Of a DNA stretch of 7,891 nucleotides, positions 4,848-7,891 are shown in pieces. The stretch's first letter is position 1; every line of letters begins with the position of its first letter. The stretch is from an uncultured Lachnospiraceae bacterium. GTDB taxonomy: Bacteria > Bacillota > Clostridia > Lachnospirales > Lachnospiraceae. The stretch spans positions 1 to 7,891 of the forward strand of contig CACZPX010000203.1 of the NCBI GenBank assembly GCA_902783095.1, written 5' to 3'. The notes under the pieces were generated by a model. That model searched no databases and had not been told where the DNA came from. It saw only the letters and a list, made by a program, of their open reading frames with translations. The position numbers were made by a program, and so were the translations under genes.

Positions 4848-6500
4848 ATGTCAAACAAAGAACTCACGATGGTCTACAGACAGCTGGACAAGGACATGGC
4901 AGATCTGCACTATGCGATCACCTGCCAGGAAGGCGAGTATGCGGCAAAGGTCTTTGTGCCGACCGCCGAAAACGTGGCAGACGTTAAAAAGAAGATCGAA
5001 GCGCTCGCTGCCCGTGTGAACGTCCTGCCCGCGCCGGACGCGGTCTACGCCGCCGTCAAGGCGCAGTTTGAGGCCTTTGTCGATTCGCTTGGGTTTACCA
5101 TCGACGGCATCGCCGCCGGCCCCGCGCATATCATCACCGGAATGGCCGACTTTATCGAACGCCAGGGCCGCGCAAACCGCCAGAGCCCGGAAAAGAAGGT
5201 CGCCTTTATTGAGGAAAAAATCAATAATGTGTTCGCCGTGCTGCCGCAGGTGGAAGCGCTGGTGATGGAAAAGACCGCGCCGGAGCGCTTTGCCGGTTTA
5301 AAGCACCGCCTGGGCTTCTGCACCGAGATGCTGGACTATGAGCTGGACAACCTGAAGGATTTCCATAAAGGCTGCACCGAAGAGCAGCAGCAGCGCATCG
5401 CCGCCGTGATCAACAGGATCAAGGCCTACTACGCGGAGTTTTCCGCCAAGCTGCCGGTGACCGCCGAGGCCGCCAAGGCCGGCGCGGACGATCTGTCCGT
5501 ACACTGCCAGCTGCCGGACGGCGAGTACAAGGCGACGCTGGCCCGTCTGTACGGCGTGGACCTGGACGACATGGAGAGCTGGTACAAAGAGGAGATCGAG
5601 GTCACCCGCAACGAGGTCTTTGAGATCGCGAAGAACCTGCCCATAGAGGAGCCGGCCCCCACCACCATGGCCGAGGTGAACGACATCCTGTTCAAATATT
5701 CCGCCCCCTGCAAGAGCGCGGATGAGATGTACGTGCGCGCGACCGAATACATGAAGCGCTCCCGCGCGGTGGCCCACGCCAACCTGAACCTGCCGGACGA
5801 CGAGCAGTGTCTGGCAGTGCGCCTGCCGTATTCCTGCAAGGACACCTATCCCTGGGGCGGCTACGAAGGCGGCGACTTTACCGTGCAGCCGCTCATCGGC
5901 CAGATGTTCTTGAACCAGTACAATTACAGCAACATCACCGACGCGTGGATCAAGATGAACACCATGCACGAGGCCTATCCGGGACATCACTGCCAGTCCG
6001 TGCGCGCGGTGACCGATACCATCCCGGAGACCTTCAAGATCGGCGCCAAGAACGTGCCGCTACTGGAGGGCACCTGCCTGCGCACCGAGCGCGCTTTTGA
6101 AGACACCTTCCCGGAGGATCCCTTCTACAAGCTGCATATTGCCTACCGCCGCCATCATACCGCCGTGCGTATTCTGGTGGACTTCACCCTGTTCTACTTA
6201 AACGGCACCATCGAGGACGCCTGCAACATCTACAAGGAAGAACTGGGTCTGGACTTTGTGACGGCCCGCGGCCAGGTGCGCTCGCACCAGGTGACGCCCG
6301 GCTACTTCACCACCTATCACTACGGCATGAAGAAGCTGGCGCAGTGGGAGAAGGAATCCGGCCTGTCCAAGAAGGACTTCACCGAGCTGCTGTTCTCCGC
6401 CGGCTACGTGGAGATCAACGTGTTCAAGATGTTCTTAGACCTGTCGCCGGAAGACAAGAAGCGCTACTGCACCGAATTCAAGAGCCTGTATATGGATTGA
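4848..6500 (+). CDS. DUF885-like putative zinc metallopeptidase, copy 1
   Basis: Predicted cytoplasmic metal-dependent peptidase of the DUF885 family, whose substrates are generally unknown. The product is 550 residues with no signal peptide or membrane segment. The C-terminal two-thirds holds the recognisable part: LARLYGVDLDDMESWYKEE (231-249), PWGGYEGGDF (335-344), the metal-site motif HEAYPGHH (374-381) with the family's H-E-x-x-P-G-H-H pattern, then an EG motif at E407 (EGTCLRTE) that occupies the place of EGWALY in typical members, and RGQVRSHQVTPGYFTTYHYG further on. The N-terminal ~220 residues are helical-looking and divergent. The start at ATG 4848 is supported by AGGAGG (4832-4837); the frame also runs upstream to a TTG inside the terminator T-tract, which is not credible. 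A second, partial paralogue follows 137 bases downstream. Confidence 0.88.
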   Translation: MSNKELTMVYRQLDKDMADLHYAITCQEGEYAAKVFVPTAENVADVKKKIEALAARVNVLPAPDAVYAAVKAQFEAFVDSLGFTIDGIAAGPAHIITGMADFIERQGRANRQSPEKKVAFIEEKINNVFAVLPQVEALVMEKTAPERFAGLKHRLGFCTEMLDYELDNLKDFHKGCTEEQQQRIAAVINRIKAYYAEFSAKLPVTAEAAKAGADDLSVHCQLPDGEYKATLARLYGVDLDDMESWYKEEIEVTRNEVFEIAKNLPIEEPAPTTMAEVNDILFKYSAPCKSADEMYVRATEYMKRSRAVAHANLNLPDDEQCLAVRLPYSCKDTYPWGGYEGGDFTVQPLIGQMFLNQYNYSNITDAWIKMNTMHEAYPGHHCQSVRAVTDTIPETFKIGAKNVPLLEGTCLRTERAFEDTFPEDPFYKLHIAYRRHHTAVRILVDFTLFYLNGTIEDACNIYKEELGLDFVTARGQVRSHQVTPGYFTTYHYGMKKLAQWEKESGLSKKDFTELLFSAGYVEINVFKMFLDLSPEDKKRYCTEFKSLYMD

Positions 6501-6596
6501 TGAGGACACGGGGACGGTCCTTTCTGTGAGGACGCGGGGACGGTCCTTTCCGTCCTCACCGTTCGACCAAATGAGGACGCTGGGAACCGTCCCCGC
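6501..6596 (+). repeat. REP-like palindromic repeat cluster between the two DUF885-like genes
   Basis: A 26-base unit occurs twice in direct tandem (6501-6526 and 6527-6552), differing at two positions. Each has a core GGGGACGGTCCTTTC between arms. In unit 2 the arms GAGGACG (6528-6534) and CGTCCTC (6551-6557) pair. A third, partly inverted unit begins TGAGGACGC at 6572 and carries the complementary core ACCGTCCCC (6587-6595). Units 2 and 3 together form one long hairpin: GCGGGGACGGT (6534-6544) with ACCGTCCCCGC (6586-6596), a six-by-six internal loop, then CGTCCTCA (6551-6558) with TGAGGACG (6572-6579). It begins directly after the stop of copy 1. The GGGGACGGTTC-type core resembles dispersed intergenic repeats I recall from clostridial genomes, an attribution made from memory. 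No T-tract follows. Confidence 0.75.
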
Positions 6597-6637
6597 TGTA
6601 ATCACTGCACCGAAAGCAATATCGAAAGGAGCACCAA

Positions 6638-7891
6638 ATGTACAACGAACAACTTACGGCTGCTTACAGACAGCTGGACAAGGACATGGCGGATCTGCAC
6701 TACCTGATCACCTCTGCAAAGCAGTGTGAGACGGTACAGTTCCTACCCACGGATGAGAACATCGCCTGCGTGCGCGCAAAGCAGGCGGAGCTGGTGGCCC
6801 GCGCCGACGCGCTGGACACTCCGGACGCCGTCTACGCGGTGGAAAAGATGCACCTGGTAGACTTTGCGGATTCCCTGGGCTTCGCGATCAACGACGCCGA
6901 GGCCAACCCCCAGAAGATCCTGCACGCGCTGGTGAAGTTCTATGAGAAGAAATCCCGCCAGAGCAAACAGCCGCAGGCCATGAGAGTGGAGGCCGTGACA
7001 AAGCGGTTCCGCAGCGTGCTGGACAATTTCGACGTCATCAGCGGGCTGATCCTTTCACGCAACGGCGCGGACAAGTACAGCGCCATTCAGGGAAACCTGG
7101 CCTTTACGCTGGAATGCTTTAAGGATGAATACAAGAACGTCGAGGTCTGGTACGAGGGCTTTAAGCCGGCCTACGTCGCGCAGATCAAGGCCCTGCTGCA
7201 GGAGACCATCGCCAAATACGTGGTCCTGGTAGAGGAACTCGGCGCCAAGGCTGCCGGCACCTCCGGCGGTTATGACAACATCGACGTGTGCGTGCAGCTG
7301 CCCGAGGGCAAGTACAAGGAGACCCTGGCCCGTCTGTACGGCGTGGACCTGGACGACATGGAGAGCTGGTACAAAGAGGAGATCGAGGTCACCCGCCAGG
7401 AGGTCTTTGACATCGCGAAGACCCTGCCGATCGGCGACGATCCCGTTCCCACCACCATGGAAGAGGTGAACGACCTGCTGTTCAAGTATTCCGCGCCCTG
7501 CGACAAGCCGGCGGATATGTACAAGAAGGCCGATATCTACATGGCGCGCTCCCGCAAGGTGGCCCATGAGATGATCCGCCTGCCGGAGGACGAGTGGTGC
7601 GCCACCTATCGCCTGCCGTATTCCCAGAAGGACACCTTCCCCTGGGGCGGCTATCAGGGCGGCGATTTTACCGGCCCGCAGTACCACGGCAACATGATCT
7701 TAAACCAGTACAACTACTTCAACATCACCGACGCGTGGATCAAGATGAACACCATGCACGAGGCCTATCCGGGCCATCACTGCCAGTTCGTCCGGGCGGC
7801 CTGGGACACCATCCCGGAGACCATGAAGATCGGTTCCAAGAACGTGCCGCTGCTGGAGGGAACCTGCCTGCGCACGGAGCGCGCCTTTGAG
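6638..7891 (+). CDS. DUF885-like putative zinc metallopeptidase, copy 2 (3' end cut off by the window)
   Basis: Tandem paralogue of the preceding gene; 418 codons are visible with no stop, so about 130 more are expected. The frame is open throughout. The metal-site motif HEAYPGHH again begins at residue 374 and the EGTCLRTE motif at E407, exactly as in copy 1, so net spacing is conserved. Other shared blocks are YRQLDKDMADLHY (10-22), LARLYGVDLDDMESWYKEE (230-248) and PWGGYQGGDF (335-344). Residues ~25-215 are poorly conserved between the copies. No signal peptide or membrane segment is seen, so a cytoplasmic location is likely. The start is ATG 6638, seven bases after AAAGGA (6625-6630). No clear promoter lies in the spacer, suggesting cotranscription with copy 1 through the repeat cluster. 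Substrate is unknown. Confidence 0.88.
   Translation, partial: MYNEQLTAAYRQLDKDMADLHYLITSAKQCETVQFLPTDENIACVRAKQAELVARADALDTPDAVYAVEKMHLVDFADSLGFAINDAEANPQKILHALVKFYEKKSRQSKQPQAMRVEAVTKRFRSVLDNFDVISGLILSRNGADKYSAIQGNLAFTLECFKDEYKNVEVWYEGFKPAYVAQIKALLQETIAKYVVLVEELGAKAAGTSGGYDNIDVCVQLPEGKYKETLARLYGVDLDDMESWYKEEIEVTRQEVFDIAKTLPIGDDPVPTTMEEVNDLLFKYSAPCDKPADMYKKADIYMARSRKVAHEMIRLPEDEWCATYRLPYSQKDTFPWGGYQGGDFTGPQYHGNMILNQYNYFNITDAWIKMNTMHEAYPGHHCQFVRAAWDTIPETMKIGSKNVPLLEGTCLRTERAFE

Noticed and set aside
5298..5990. A 230-codon open frame on the minus strand within the first peptidase gene, and a similar 210-codon one at 7055-7687.
   Set aside because: Both are antisense to well-supported conserved coding sequence, arise from the GC-rich third codon positions, and show no recognisable domain. 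Their similarity to each other only mirrors the paralogy of the plus-strand genes.
6501..6552. Two 26-base direct repeats considered as a minimal CRISPR array.
   Set aside because: The units are directly adjacent with no spacers, and no cas genes are present; the paired arms fit a REP-like element better.
6597..6602. TGTAAT as a -10 box for the second peptidase gene.
   Set aside because: No acceptable -35 element lies 16-18 bases upstream, where the sequence belongs to the palindromic repeat.

Overview
The window reads as core chromosome of a moderately GC-rich Gram-positive bacterium of the class Clostridia, probably Lachnospiraceae or a close relative. The basis is a NifS-IscU pair without HscA/HscB or ferredoxin, a stand-alone RelQ/YjbM-type alarmone synthetase, the closeness of secG and smpB, strong AGGAGG-type ribosome binding sites, intrinsic terminators with T-tracts, and vegetative TTGACT/TACAAT-type promoters. 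The family assignment is inference from gene order and protein style. All genes lie on the plus strand.

Layout. 2-1281: the end of an iron-sulfur cluster assembly operon, with the C-terminal part of a NifS/IscS cysteine desulfurase overlapping iscU by one base (TAATG). 1320-1405: tRNA-Ser(CGA), followed by a near-perfect intrinsic terminator (1415-1450). 1470-3650: a small (p)ppGpp synthetase followed by a MATE-family multidrug/cation antiporter, probably cotranscribed. 3680-4046: secG as an apparent single-gene unit with its own extended -10 promoter and terminator. 4047-4189: a gene-free stretch with three successive stem-loops. 4190-4651: smpB (trans-translation). 4652-4847: a well-formed promoter, a hairpin and a strong terminator that together would make an RNA of about 57 nt, then two more hairpins leading into the next gene. 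4848-6500 and 6638-7891 (cut by the window edge): two tandem paralogues of a cytoplasmic DUF885-like zinc metallopeptidase, separated by a cluster of palindromic repeats (6501-6596).

How it fits together. Most genes are housekeeping: sulfur mobilisation and Fe-S scaffold, a serine tRNA, stringent-response alarmone, protein export (SecG) and ribosome rescue (SmpB). The tandem peptidases look like a lineage-specific duplication with patchy DNA identity. No phage, transposase, CRISPR or defence gene was seen. The less ordinary content lies in non-coding DNA: the small-RNA or attenuator candidate after smpB, the structured secG-smpB spacer, and the REP-like repeats between the peptidase genes.
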